Shown: positions 1 through 8,302 of the stretch, piece by piece
Layout: each line of letters begins with the position of its first letter
How positions within the stretch are numbered: the first letter of the stretch is position 1
From: Palleniella muris
GTDB lineage: Bacteria; Bacteroidota; Bacteroidia; Bacteroidales; Bacteroidaceae
Reading direction: 5' to 3'
DNA: 64,000 nucleotides
Assembly (NCBI RefSeq): GCF_004792655.1
Contig: NZ_SRZC01000015.1
Location: 29,885 to 93,884 of the forward strand
Notes under the pieces: generated by a model
The model's input: only the letters and a program-made list of their open reading frames with translations
Told to the model about the DNA's origin: nothing
Database searches by the model: none
Position numbers and translations under genes: made by a program

Positions 1-51
1 GAGGAATGCTTGATGTACGATAGGTTATCCTTAAATATAATAACATAAACA

Positions 52-1008
52 ATGAAGAAAATAATATATACATCCCTTATAGTCCTTACATCTCTGATGG
101 TTCTTGGAGCATGTAAGCAGAAATCCGCTAACGGAAGAACCGACACATACGCTTCCGGAGAGATGGTTGTAATGTGCGATGAAAGTTTCAGCCCCATAAT
201 CAATGAAGAGATAAAGGTGTTCCATGCCACTTATCCGGATGCGAAAGTCACTCCGAAGTACACAAACGAGCTTGATGCGTTCAATGCCCTGATGGAGCAA
301 AAGGTTCACCTCATCATCACTGCGCGCAACTATAGTGCCAAGCAACTGAACTTCTTCAAGTCCAACGGCTTGCAGCCACGCTATTTCCCTCTCGGTTATG
401 ACGGACTTGCATTCATAATCAACAAGGAGAATGTTGACTCCTGCATACATGTCAACGACATCAAACGCATCCTCAGTGGTAAGGTGCGTAACTGGAATGA
501 GGTTAACAAGGGCTCCAAGTTGGGTGAAATAGACGTTGTTTTTGATAACGCGAAATCAGCGGCAGTCCATTGGGCTGTAGACTCAATCCTTGGAGGAAAG
601 CCTATCAACAGCCCTAACATAACAGCCGTAAATACAAGTGCGGAGGTCATCAACTATGTCGAGAAAACGAAGAACGCCATTGGAATCATCGGCAGCAACT
701 GGCTTAATGACAAGCGTGACACGACAAATGTCACCTTCAACAAGAACATAAATGTCATGTCTGTTTGCCAAGTTGAAGGCAAGAAGGCAGATGAAATGAA
801 CTCATGGAAGCCATATCAGCTGTACCTCCTTGACGGTCGTTATCCTTTCGCACGCACTGTCTACGCTTTGCTGGTAGACCCATATCACGGTCTTCCTGTC
901 GGCTTTGCCAATTTCATGCAGTCACCGATAGGGCAGAAGATTGTCCTCAAGTCAGCACTCCTTCCTTATCGTGGAGACTTGCAATGGCGCAAGGTGCAGA
1001 CAGATTAG
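52..1008 (+). CDS. PstS-like phosphate-binding lipoprotein
   Basis: The product is a 318-residue exported protein related to the substrate-binding subunits of phosphate ABC transporters (PBP-like fold). The N-terminus is a lipoprotein signal: a basic start, a hydrophobic run, and lipobox LGAC with the acylated Cys at residue 21. The mature part starts with a typical first strand (GEMVVMCDESFSPI) and keeps the two-lobed binding-protein pattern throughout. No permease or ATPase gene follows, so it is unlikely to be a classical Pst subunit. In Bacteroidales, similar proteins sit behind ExbB/ExbD/TonB genes and before a TPR gene. A TPR gene does follow here, and the upstream genes lie outside the window. 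A role in TonB-linked energy transduction or phosphate sensing is inference only. The 51 bases before it show no recognisable gene. Confidence 0.8.
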   Translation: MKKIIYTSLIVLTSLMVLGACKQKSANGRTDTYASGEMVVMCDESFSPIINEEIKVFHATYPDAKVTPKYTNELDAFNALMEQKVHLIITARNYSAKQLNFFKSNGLQPRYFPLGYDGLAFIINKENVDSCIHVNDIKRILSGKVRNWNEVNKGSKLGEIDVVFDNAKSAAVHWAVDSILGGKPINSPNITAVNTSAEVINYVEKTKNAIGIIGSNWLNDKRDTTNVTFNKNINVMSVCQVEGKKADEMNSWKPYQLYLLDGRYPFARTVYALLVDPYHGLPVGFANFMQSPIGQKIVLKSALLPYRGDLQWRKVQTD

Positions 1009-1075
1009 TCCGGAGCAAGAGAACAGCAGGTGTGGAAAGGCGGAAAAGCGAAACGCCAAGTGCGGTTTGGGATAT

Positions 1076-1149
1076 GTCTCCATTTGTTGACACTTTTATG
1101 CCGGATATTGACACATGTTTTGCACATTCAAAAAATAGTCCTAATTTTG
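1076..1149 (+). promoter_or_regulatory. Promoter with paired TTGACAC operator, TPR gene
   Basis: GTTGACAC (1086-1093) and ATTGACAC (1107-1114) form a direct repeat 21 bases apart. A -33 TTTTG (1118-1122), a 19-base spacer and a -7 TAATTTTG (1142-1149) follow. The same layout, with identical spacings, recurs at 10794-10857 before another gene. The block fits an activator or repressor site just upstream of a Bacteroidota vegetative promoter. Confidence 0.7.
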
Positions 1150-1222
1150 CATACGGAAATTAAAATAGTAAGATAAATCACTAACACAAATATAAATAAC
1201 CAAGCTAATACAATAAAGATTT

Positions 1223-2668
1223 ATGAATACAATGAAATATCTTTTGGCTGGTGCCCTGATGGTTGTCAGTGGCTCAGCAATGGCTCAGTCTTTTGATGAA
1301 GCAGTGAAAGCAGTTAAGTCCGGACAGTCCCCGAAAGAGGTGGAATCCCTTGTCAAGGATGTCAAGGACTGGAAGAAAAACGCAGCAGGTCTGGCTAAGG
1401 TCGGCCGTGCTTATCTTGATGTGAAGGACACCCTTAACACACGTAAGTATGCCAATCTCGCCGTTGATGCAGAGAAAAAGTTGAAGGAAGGCAAGACAGC
1501 CGTGGGCTATATCCTTCTTGGTGACCTTGAGGTCTACAATGATAATCCGGGCGATGCAGCTGCTTGGTATCAGAATGCCATATACTTCAACCCGAAGGCA
1601 GCTGAGGCATACAAGAAGTATGCTTTCATCTATCGTGGCCGTGACCCAAAGCAGGCAGTCCAGACACTTGAGCAGCTCCGCACTGTAGATCCTACTTATC
1701 CTGTTGACGCAGAGGCAGGACACATCTACTATATGTCTGCAACAAAGAACTCTGACTATATGCCGCTTGCCCTTCAGGCTTACCAGAAGGTTCAGCTCGA
1801 AGACCTTTCCAAGCTGGAGCCATACTACATGACAGAGTATGCCCTTGTAGCATTCGCTTCACAGAAGAACGACCTCTCAAAGAAGATTGCAGAGTTCGGT
1901 CTCAAGTCCACACCACGCAATGCCGGCTACAACCGTCTTGCAATGTACAACTCTGTCGAGTTGAAGCAGTTTGAGGATGCTGTGAAGTACACAAACAGGC
2001 TCTTCAATGAGAGCGACACGGCAAAGTTCACACCAATGGACTATAAGTATGCCGCACTTGCATACGAAGGCATCAACGACCTTGACAACGCTGTCGCAAA
2101 CTACAAGAAGCAGATAGACTGCTGTACTTCCGAGACTCAGAAAATCACAGCTTTGAAGGACCTCTCTGACTGCTACAAGGCAAAGGGCGACCTTGTCAAC
2201 TCACTTGCAACTTACGAGGAGTATCTGAAGCTCAATCCTAAGGCAAGTGCAAATGACTATGCAGGTTTCGCAAACATCTACCGCAACATGGCTGCAGAGC
2301 AGACCGGTGCAGAGCAGAAGGAATCCGTGGACAAGGCACTCGCCATCTATAAGGACATGATTGAGAAGTTCCCTAACTCTGCTGACTACTCCAATTTCAT
2401 GGCAGCTCGTACAAGCTCTATCATCGACCCGGACCAGAAACTCGGACTTGCACGTCCATACTATGAGGCTCTCTTCAACTCTATCAGTGCTGCCGGCATC
2501 AAGGACAACAGCGACAAGGCACGTATCGTAGAGGCTTGCCAGTACCTTGGAATCTATTTCTTCAAGATACAGAATGACAATGAAGCCGCTAAGCCTTATT
2601 TCGAGAAACTTCAGGAGATTGACCCTGAGAACGCTCTTGCAAAGCAGGTTCTTTCGATAATCAAATAA
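1223..2668 (+). CDS. Exported tetratricopeptide-repeat protein
   Basis: This 481-residue protein has a signal peptide (MNTMKYLLAGALMVVSGSAMAQ) and is then almost entirely helical with TPR-like repeats. Examples are AAAWYQNAIYFNPKAAEAYK near residue 115 and SLATYEEYLKLNPKASANDY near residue 335. It is probably a periplasmic scaffold or binding protein, and no catalytic motif is visible. A second in-frame ATG at 1232 would also leave a good signal peptide. It has its own promoter with a paired operator (1076-1149) and is followed by a terminator hairpin at 2698-2727. Its position behind a PstS-like lipoprotein is a common Bacteroidales arrangement next to TonB/ExbBD genes. The specific function is unknown. 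Confidence 0.85.
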   Translation: MNTMKYLLAGALMVVSGSAMAQSFDEAVKAVKSGQSPKEVESLVKDVKDWKKNAAGLAKVGRAYLDVKDTLNTRKYANLAVDAEKKLKEGKTAVGYILLGDLEVYNDNPGDAAAWYQNAIYFNPKAAEAYKKYAFIYRGRDPKQAVQTLEQLRTVDPTYPVDAEAGHIYYMSATKNSDYMPLALQAYQKVQLEDLSKLEPYYMTEYALVAFASQKNDLSKKIAEFGLKSTPRNAGYNRLAMYNSVELKQFEDAVKYTNRLFNESDTAKFTPMDYKYAALAYEGINDLDNAVANYKKQIDCCTSETQKITALKDLSDCYKAKGDLVNSLATYEEYLKLNPKASANDYAGFANIYRNMAAEQTGAEQKESVDKALAIYKDMIEKFPNSADYSNFMAARTSSIIDPDQKLGLARPYYEALFNSISAAGIKDNSDKARIVEACQYLGIYFFKIQNDNEAAKPYFEKLQEIDPENALAKQVLSIIK

Positions 2669-2697
2669 ATATATAATATAGACTGAAATGTAGAAAG

Positions 2698-2732
2698 TAG
2701 GGACAGACTGAGTTCAGTTTGTCCCTATTTTC
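2698..2732 (+). terminator. Intrinsic terminator after TPR gene
   Basis: The arms TAGGGACAGACTG and CAGTTTGTCCCTA flank a four-base loop and are followed by a short T-rich run. The hairpin starts 30 bases after the TPR stop codon. Confidence 0.75.
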
Positions 2733-2823
2733 AGTTATGCAGAGTGGCAGTATCTCTCCTTATGCAGCAGTTACGGCGTAGGCTTTGGCATCCCGTTGCA
2801 TTGTGAAGGCTGTAGAGTAATTT

Positions 2824-3181
2824 ATTATTGTCCGGTAAAAAAAAACAATGACAAGCAGCACAGTTCTTGTATATCCCCATCTTATGAGATTTTTCTTCAA
2901 GGGGGGCTTGGGAACCGCGTCAGCGGTGACCAGAAAGTAGCCGTGGGTAGCACCCACGGATTGTGATACAAGCACCGGGCAACGACCGATTTATCGGTCG
3001 AACAGCCTTGCGGCACTCCCAATTATTCGACCGATAAATCGGTCGCGCACAGAGCGTTACTGTATTCCGTGGGTACGCCCACGGCTACTATATTAAACCG
3101 CTAACGCGGTTCTCTGCACAGGAACATCCGGGCATTGCGTACACATTCAGAGATGTATTTTGCGTTTTACCTGACACCAAT
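2824..3181. mobile_element. MITE-like element, family A, copy 1 (long)
   Basis: The ends of this 358-base stretch are imperfect inverted repeats (about ATTATTGTCCGGTAAAA against ATTGGTGTCAGGTAAAA reversed). About 80 bases at each end match the element at 17073-17251. The middle holds extra palindromes: CGACCGATTTATCGGTCG near 2983, its partner CGACCGATAAATCGGTCG near 3019, and GTGGGT-AGC-ACCCAC near 2943. No transposase frame is present, so it looks like a non-autonomous element that gained an internal palindromic insert. Confidence 0.6.
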
Positions 3182-3364
3182 TCAGCCTTACTCCATGCCT
3201 TAGTATAACCTGATTGCCAAAGAAAAATTTATATCAAATATTTTAATTATGCAAATATGTACGACACCAATTAATAGTAATTCAATGGAGTATGGCAACT
3301 TCTCTATATAGATATTTCCTCTACAAAACAATGAAATTATAAGTGGTAAAATGAAAGATAACAC

Positions 3365-3440
3365 TTTACCGTGCGAAGGGTTACCTTTGACAGTACAAAA
3401 CGTTACCTTTCACCAAGTAAAGCGTTACCTTTCGCCAAAT
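3365..3440 (+). repeat. 22-bp-period GTTACC array 1
   Basis: GTTACCTTT occurs at 3380, 3402 and 3424, exactly 22 bases apart, with a degenerate unit (CTTTACC) just before. The sequence between cores is partly conserved. Related arrays lie at 18768-18838 and 41226-41298. Confidence 0.7.
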
Positions 3441-3647
3441 CAATGGGGTTTTAACATTCATTGTTGCTTAAGTTTAGGGAAATTTCTGTAGATATGACAT
3501 TTTGAAAGTAATTGCCATGTTTGGCTTACATATAGGGAATTGTGCTAACTGTACGATAGACGCACTTGCATCAAATCCACACACGATAACATTCAAATGC
3601 AGAATAACTTGCATGACAACTGATAACATTACAACAACAAACATTCT

Positions 3648-4082
3648 ATGACAGACGACGAGAGATTCATGCGTATGGCATTGAAAGAGGCAGAGCAAGC
3701 TGCCAATGACAATGAAATCCCCATAGGAGCAGTCATTGTCAGCAATGGCAGGGTGCTGTCACGTGCCCATAACCTTACAGAGACATTGTGTGACGTCACC
3801 GCCCATGCTGAGATGCAGGCGATAACCTCCGCTGCCAACACTCTCGGAGGCAAGTACCTGCAAGGCTGCACGTTGTATGTCACAGTAGAGCCTTGCCCCA
3901 TGTGTGCCGGTGCCATAGGGTGGGCACAACTCTCACGCATTGTCTATGGCTGTCCCGACGCGAAGCGCGGCTATCGTGAGTATGCTCCCAAGGCATTCCA
4001 CCCTAAGGCTACAGTCACGGAAGGTGTGCTGTGCGAGGAATGCAAGGCACTTATGCAGTCTTTTTTCAAGAAAAGACGCTGA
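3648..4082 (+). CDS. tadA: tRNA-specific adenosine-34 deaminase TadA
   Basis: This 144-residue protein of the cytidine/deoxycytidylate deaminase fold is expected to convert A34 to inosine in the anticodon of tRNA-Arg(ACG). The zinc and catalytic motifs are intact: HAE with His53 and the proton-shuttling Glu55, then PCPMC with Cys83 and Cys86. The length and the N-terminal pattern MRMALKEAEQAANDNEIPIG are typical of TadA. The ATG at 3648 is preceded by AT-rich leader DNA. A P-loop/CYTH gene follows after a 14-C tract. Guanine deaminases share the fold, but the motif spacing favours TadA. Confidence 0.93.
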   Translation: MTDDERFMRMALKEAEQAANDNEIPIGAVIVSNGRVLSRAHNLTETLCDVTAHAEMQAITSAANTLGGKYLQGCTLYVTVEPCPMCAGAIGWAQLSRIVYGCPDAKRGYREYAPKAFHPKATVTEGVLCEECKALMQSFFKKRR

Positions 4083-4111
4083 CGGTCTTCCGCACAACCA
4101 TGAACCATGCT

Positions 4112-4125
4112 CCCCCCCCCCCCCC
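4112..4125. repeat. Poly-C tract of 14
   Basis: Fourteen consecutive C residues lie 30 bases after the tadA stop and about 50 bases before the likely start of the next gene. Homopolymers this long slip readily during replication, so the length may vary between cells or be a sequencing artefact. Confidence 0.9.
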
Positions 4126-4173
4126 ATAAAGTCCGGCATGGCATCTGTATATTGCTCATTTTATACATACTAT

Positions 4174-5277
4174 ATGAATAACATCAAACGAATAGTTCTT
4201 ACAGGCGGTCCTTGTGCAGGCAAGACAACAGCCCTTGTAAGGATACGAGAACATTTCTCAAACCTTGGATACAAAGTGTTCACAGTTCCTGAAGTTCCGA
4301 CAATGATTACTCAGACCGGTTGGAACTACCTTACGGACAACAAGAAATTCTACTACGAAGGCGAGCTTGTCATCCTCCAGATGCAGCTTGCCCTTGAGGA
4401 CAGTGTGCAGAGAATGGCAGAGACTGTCGCGCCTGACAAACCGTGTGTCATCATCTGCGACCGTGGCACAATGGACATCTCCACCTACATCTCTCCTGAG
4501 ATATGGAAGGACATCTGCGGCAAGGTCGGCCACACTACGGCAGAGTTGCTTAACCGTTATGATGCTGTCCTGCACCTTGTCACTGCTGCCGATGGGGCAG
4601 AGGAGTTCTATACCATTGAGACAAATGCCAACCGATATGAGCAGGCAAACGAAGAAGGGCTGAAGATAGCACGCATGCTTGACCATAAAGTGTTCGATGC
4701 ATGGTTCACCCACCCACATGTGCGTGTCATCGACAACAGTTCCGACTTTGACCTAAAGCTCAACCGTGTGCTGACCGAAATTTCCCAAGTCCTTGAACTC
4801 CCGTTGCCTGTAAAGGAAGAGCGCAAGTACATTGTGGAACTTGCCGGAGAGTTGCCTGAATGCATTGAGAGTGAGATAGTCCAGACTTATCTTGTCGCTG
4901 ACCCGGGACGCGAAGTGCGTCTGCGCCGCCGCTGGCAGGATGGTCAGGCGATAAACATCCATACGACGACAAAGATGATTTCCCCAAAAGAGAAGATTGT
5001 CACAGAACGTCAAGTGAGCAACAGCCTTTACGAGTCACTCTTGCAGCAGGCAGACCCTTACCGTGCCACTATACGCAAGCAGCGCCACAGCTTTATTTGG
5101 TGCGGACAGTACTTTGAGCTGGACACTTATCTTGAACCCGTCTCTGACCTTATGATTCTTGAGACAAAGGAGAAGACTTGCCATGAGGAAGTCAAATTCC
5201 CTCCGTTCCTGAAGGTCGTAGAGGACATAACAGGCAATACAAAGTACTACAACTACAACCTTGCCTTGAAGAAATAG
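4174..5277 (+). CDS. P-loop NTPase with C-terminal CYTH-like domain
   Basis: The product is 367 residues from the preferred ATG at 4174. The open frame continues upstream across the poly-C tract, but that part overlaps tadA and looks non-coding. Residues 7-19 (IVLTGGPCAGKTT) are a Walker A loop of the NadR/AAA_28 kind. ICDRGTMDIS near residue 90 suits a Walker B or substrate segment. From about residue 215 the protein begins ERKYIVEL and continues with alternating charged strands (REVRLRRRW, then DTYLEP and ILETKEK), the pattern of a CYTH triphosphate-binding tunnel. The same two-domain order is known in the eukaryotic TTD14 family. The substrate is unknown. Phosphoryl transfer or triphosphate binding is inference from the domains. 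Confidence 0.75.
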   Translation: MNNIKRIVLTGGPCAGKTTALVRIREHFSNLGYKVFTVPEVPTMITQTGWNYLTDNKKFYYEGELVILQMQLALEDSVQRMAETVAPDKPCVIICDRGTMDISTYISPEIWKDICGKVGHTTAELLNRYDAVLHLVTAADGAEEFYTIETNANRYEQANEEGLKIARMLDHKVFDAWFTHPHVRVIDNSSDFDLKLNRVLTEISQVLELPLPVKEERKYIVELAGELPECIESEIVQTYLVADPGREVRLRRRWQDGQAINIHTTTKMISPKEKIVTERQVSNSLYESLLQQADPYRATIRKQRHSFIWCGQYFELDTYLEPVSDLMILETKEKTCHEEVKFPPFLKVVEDITGNTKYYNYNLALKK

Positions 5278-5301
5278 GCAGTCATCTGCCACACTGTCAC
5301 G

Positions 5302-5349
5302 GCTGTCACATTTTCTGTCTGCAGTCTTTGCAGACGGAAATGTGGCAGC
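5302..5349. terminator. Long hairpin after P-loop/CYTH gene
   Basis: About 20 base pairs form between GCTGTCACATTTTCTGTCTG and the matching arm ending in TGTGGCAGC, with one bulge and a small loop. It starts 25 bases after the stop codon. There is no T run, so it may be a weak terminator, a processing site or an RNA-stabilising hairpin. Confidence 0.55.
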
Positions 5350-5482
5350 ATAACCCTCAATCTTCAGCCACTCTTCTCTGTGTGTGCAAGTGTTGCCATG
5401 GCGATAAACCGCCTTGCTGCCCAAAGGAAAACAATCTTTCAGGCTGTCATTCATCCGAATCCATGTAACATTCTTTTCCAAC

Positions 5483-6511
5483 ATGAAATTTTCAGTACAC
5501 AGCACGACTCTCGTTTTTGACCTGTTCTTCTGCCTCGTCTTCGTGCCGCTCATCGTCATTCTCGGACCGGCACGCTACTGGCTTGTGCGCTGGACCGGCT
5601 TTTTCTTCCTTGCATGCGCCTATCTTTATATGTGCTATTTCACTATAAAGTATTTGAATTTCCCGAAACTGATGATTGCACGAAAGTACAAGAAGATAGG
5701 CATCTCCATTGCACTCCTCATCCTTTCCAACATTCTCATTTCCCACTTTCCCCTGCCTGACGTGGAATTCATCACCCCGGCGATGACAGAGTATCAGACC
5801 AGTGTCCGTGACCAAGGCATAATGCTGAACATGTGGCTCATGTTTTCCTTGGTGGTAGGCTACTCCCTCACGGTCTCTTTTGCCAATGAACTCTATGAGC
5901 AGCTGTTGCTGAAAAAGAGGATTGAGAACCAGAAGAACAAGGCTGAGATGGCTATGTTCAAAGCCCAGATAAGCCCGCATTTCCTTTTCAACACTCTCAA
6001 TTCGCTGTACAGTCTTGTCATTGGGACGTCGCAAAAGGCTGAGGACGCATTCATAAAGTTCACGGAAATACTGAGGTACACATACGTCACGATAGAAAAC
6101 GAGTCTGTGACATTGAAAGATGAGGTGACCTACATACAGAACTACATTGACCTTCAGGCATTGCGCCTCAACAAGCACACCACCGTGGACTGGAGCCATG
6201 ACATCGATAATGATGGCGTTACGGTGCCTCCGATGATATTCCTCACCTTCGTTGAGAACGCTTTCAAATATGGCACATCGCCAAGCCATGACTGCTCCGT
6301 CGTCATACGCCTTACCGTGAAGGACGGAACCCTTTCGTTCACGACGCAGAACAGTGTGATGAAGCATGCCCATGAGTTCCGCCGCGATTTGCCTGTGGGC
6401 ATGGAGAACTGCCGTGCGCGTCTCGAAGCATTGTTTCCGGGAAAGCATACGCTTGAAGTCTCGGAAGCAGACAGCAAGTTCAATGTATCACTCACCATAC
6501 AGCTCTTCTGA
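5483..6511 (+). CDS. LytS-type sensor histidine kinase
   Basis: The product is 342 residues from the preferred ATG at 5483. The N-terminal ~140 residues contain about four membrane spans and no large periplasmic domain. A short coiled segment (LLLKKRIENQKNKAEM) leads into the His_kinase motif AQISPHFLFNTLNSLY, with the phospho-accepting His at about residue 166. The ATPase N-box FVENAFKYG has its Asn near residue 259, and a late G-box region has VGMENCRARLE. This is the LytS/YpdA architecture. The partner regulator gene starts 90 bases downstream at 6602, so the two are probably one operon. The signal sensed is unknown. Confidence 0.9.
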   Translation: MKFSVHSTTLVFDLFFCLVFVPLIVILGPARYWLVRWTGFFFLACAYLYMCYFTIKYLNFPKLMIARKYKKIGISIALLILSNILISHFPLPDVEFITPAMTEYQTSVRDQGIMLNMWLMFSLVVGYSLTVSFANELYEQLLLKKRIENQKNKAEMAMFKAQISPHFLFNTLNSLYSLVIGTSQKAEDAFIKFTEILRYTYVTIENESVTLKDEVTYIQNYIDLQALRLNKHTTVDWSHDIDNDGVTVPPMIFLTFVENAFKYGTSPSHDCSVVIRLTVKDGTLSFTTQNSVMKHAHEFRRDLPVGMENCRARLEALFPGKHTLEVSEADSKFNVSLTIQLF

Positions 6512-6601
6512 CCATAAGCTGTTCCGCAGAGCCAACAATCCACGGCAAACAGGCGTTTGCCATAAACCAAACATAAAAGCACTACGCAACAATAAGCAAT
6601 A

Positions 6602-7297
6602 ATGAACAGTAATGTAAACTGCATAGCCATTGACGATGAGCCATTGGCACTGGAGATTATAGAGAAATTCTGCACACGAATGGACGGTTTCGCGCTCCGT
6701 ACATATTCTGACCCGGAAGAGGGACTTGCCGCCATTCTCCAAGAAAGACCTGACATAGTGTTCCTTGACATAGAGATGGAAAACATCACAGGACTTGCCA
6801 TTGCACGCCGGCTCCCTAAGGAGATTTGCGTCATTTTCACGACAGCTTACCTCAACTACGCACTTGAAGGCTTCAATCTTGATGTCGTCGACTATCTCCA
6901 CAAGCCATTCGCATTCAGCCGTTTCCAAGCCGCCTGCACAAAAGCCTTGCGCAGAATCGAATTCAATGCGATGAACTCCGCAAGCCAGAATCTGGTGGTC
7001 AAGCAGGAATATAACAATGTAAGTATCCCATTGAGCGACATCCTTTACATTGAAGCCATGGAAGGTTATTCCAGGATACACAGGCTCAGCGACAAGCCAA
7101 TCATGTCACGTGGCGTGCTGAAATCCTTTGGCGACAGGCTGTCTCCCACAGAGTTCATACGTACACACCGCTCATATATTGTGGCAGCGGGTAAAGTGAA
7201 GAGTTTCACAAAACAGTCAGTCACACTCGTTAACGGGGCGACACTGCCTATCAGCAGGCAGTATTCGGAGAATGTGGTGAGACTCCTGAGCGAATGA
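6602..7297 (+). CDS. LytTR-family response regulator
   Basis: This 231-residue protein has an N-terminal receiver domain: acidic pocket Asp11-Asp12, phospho-acceptor Asp56 in IVFLDIEM, and the conserved Lys101 in LHKPF. From about residue 130 it carries a LytTR DNA-binding domain (LSDILYIEAMEGYSRIH, then FIRTHRSYIVA near residue 182). LytTR regulators bind pairs of short direct repeats about 21 bases apart. The paired TTGACAC sites at 1086 and 10794 have that spacing, so this regulator is a candidate for them, though that is inference. It pairs with the LytS-type kinase upstream and is followed by a clear terminator. Confidence 0.92.
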   Translation: MNSNVNCIAIDDEPLALEIIEKFCTRMDGFALRTYSDPEEGLAAILQERPDIVFLDIEMENITGLAIARRLPKEICVIFTTAYLNYALEGFNLDVVDYLHKPFAFSRFQAACTKALRRIEFNAMNSASQNLVVKQEYNNVSIPLSDILYIEAMEGYSRIHRLSDKPIMSRGVLKSFGDRLSPTEFIRTHRSYIVAAGKVKSFTKQSVTLVNGATLPISRQYSENVVRLLSE

Positions 7298-7341
7298 CCG
7301 TTCACTTTTACGCAATGCATCTGTTTTTGCGTGTCAAACAG

Positions 7342-7381
7342 ACAGTGTTTAATGATTTTTCAATCATGAACACTGTTTTAT
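7342..7381 (+). terminator. Terminator of the LytS/LytT operon
   Basis: ACAGTGTTTAATGATT pairs with AATCATGAACACTGT with one mismatch and is followed by TTTTATT, 44 bases after the stop codon. Confidence 0.85.
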
Positions 7382-7489
7382 TATGGATTTAACTTTATGA
7401 AAGAATGTCTTATAAAAAATATTCTTACATGTTCAAAAAAACGCAAAAACAATTGTTTGTTATGCAATTTCTTATTACTTTTGCCACCG

Positions 7490-7600
7490 AGATTTTCAAC
7501 CAAGGCTGCCGACAATGCCGGTGACTGGCTCAGGACCAAGACCACGGGAGATGCATTATCGGCAGGCTTAAAAAGTTAAACCCTTAAAAACACACTTATT
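7490..7600 (+). promoter_or_regulatory. Structured leader upstream of rubrerythrin
   Basis: A -7-like TTACTTTTG lies just before 7490, although its -33 partner is weak. The leader then contains AAGGCTGCCGA (7502-7512) and TCGGCAGGCTT (7559-7569), which pair at 10 of 11 positions and enclose 46 bases with smaller stems. The GC-rich, paired leader is unlike the AT-rich leaders nearby. A cis-acting RNA element is possible, but I cannot match it to a known riboswitch. Confidence 0.4.
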
Positions 7601-8179
7601 ATGAACAAAAGTATTAAAGGGACTCAGACAGAGAAGAATCTGATGTCATCATTTGCAGGTGAGTGTCAGGCCAGAATGCGTTACACTTATTTCGCATCAA
7701 AGGCTAAGAAAGAAGGATTTGAACAAGTGGCTGCCATTTTCGAGGAGACAGCCAACCAGGAGAAGGAGCATGCAGAGCGTATGTTCAAGTATCTTGAAGG
7801 CGGCACATGTGAGATTTGTGCCTCATTCCCTGCCAGAGTGATTGGAACAACCGTTGAAAATCTGCAGGCAGCAGCAAAAGGCGAGCATGAAGAAGCGGAA
7901 GTTGACTATCCGAAGTTTGCCGACATAGCAGAGGAGGAGGGCTTTGACGAGATAGCAAAGATGTACCGTAACATTGCTATTGCGGAGCGTGGACACGAGA
8001 ACCGATACGGCAAACTGCTGAAAAACCTTGAGGAAGGCACTGTCTTCAAGAAGGATGGCAAAGTCTATTGGCAGTGCCGCAACTGCGGATACATTGTTGA
8101 AGCAAGCGCCGCTCCGAAGGAATGCCCGGCATGCCTGCACGCACAGGCTTACTTTGAGGTGATGAAAGACAACTATTGA
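7601..8179 (+). CDS. rbr: Rubrerythrin
   Basis: This 192-residue cytoplasmic peroxide-scavenging protein has a four-helix ferritin-like diiron domain. Helix motifs include FAGECQARMRYTYFA and EETANQEKEHAERMF, then EEEGFDEIAKMYRNIAIAERGHENRY. A C-terminal rubredoxin-like domain holds one iron through CRNCGY and CPACLH. In anaerobic Bacteroidales, rubrerythrin reduces hydrogen peroxide to water with electrons from NADH-linked partners. The next gene is a superoxide dismutase, so superoxide removal and removal of its peroxide product are encoded side by side. The ATG at 7601 follows the structured leader noted at 7490-7600. Confidence 0.96.
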   Translation: MNKSIKGTQTEKNLMSSFAGECQARMRYTYFASKAKKEGFEQVAAIFEETANQEKEHAERMFKYLEGGTCEICASFPARVIGTTVENLQAAAKGEHEEAEVDYPKFADIAEEEGFDEIAKMYRNIAIAERGHENRYGKLLKNLEEGTVFKKDGKVYWQCRNCGYIVEASAAPKECPACLHAQAYFEVMKDNY

Positions 8180-8302
8180 TGTAAAGTCAAATATGGCGCA
8201 GTGGCAGTAATGGCGGTGCTTGTTGCCGGAAGACAGGCGGCTGTGCCATACAAAGTCCCCAATCTGAACCTTTGGTCTTAAACTTTTAATTCGCTTACAA
8301 CT

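Larger units (their letters stand above)
2733..3647. other. Gene-free stretch before tadA
   Basis: No credible gene is seen. It holds the family A element (2824-3181), a tandem GTTACC array (about 3365-3440) and AT-rich DNA. I could not identify a clear -33/-7 pair for tadA. Confidence 0.6.

Noticed and set aside
3365..3440. CRISPR array
   Set aside because: Units are only 22 bases apart in total, cores flip orientation in related arrays, there are no unique spacers and no cas genes.
3940..4173. Long N-terminal extension of the P-loop/CYTH protein
   Set aside because: It would overlap tadA and read through the 14-C tract as a run of prolines. Family similarity begins at the ATG at 4174.
5492..6448. 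318-residue minus-strand frame opposite the LytS-type kinase
   Set aside because: Its product resembles no protein family and has composition typical of antisense to a real gene. The plus-strand kinase explains the region.
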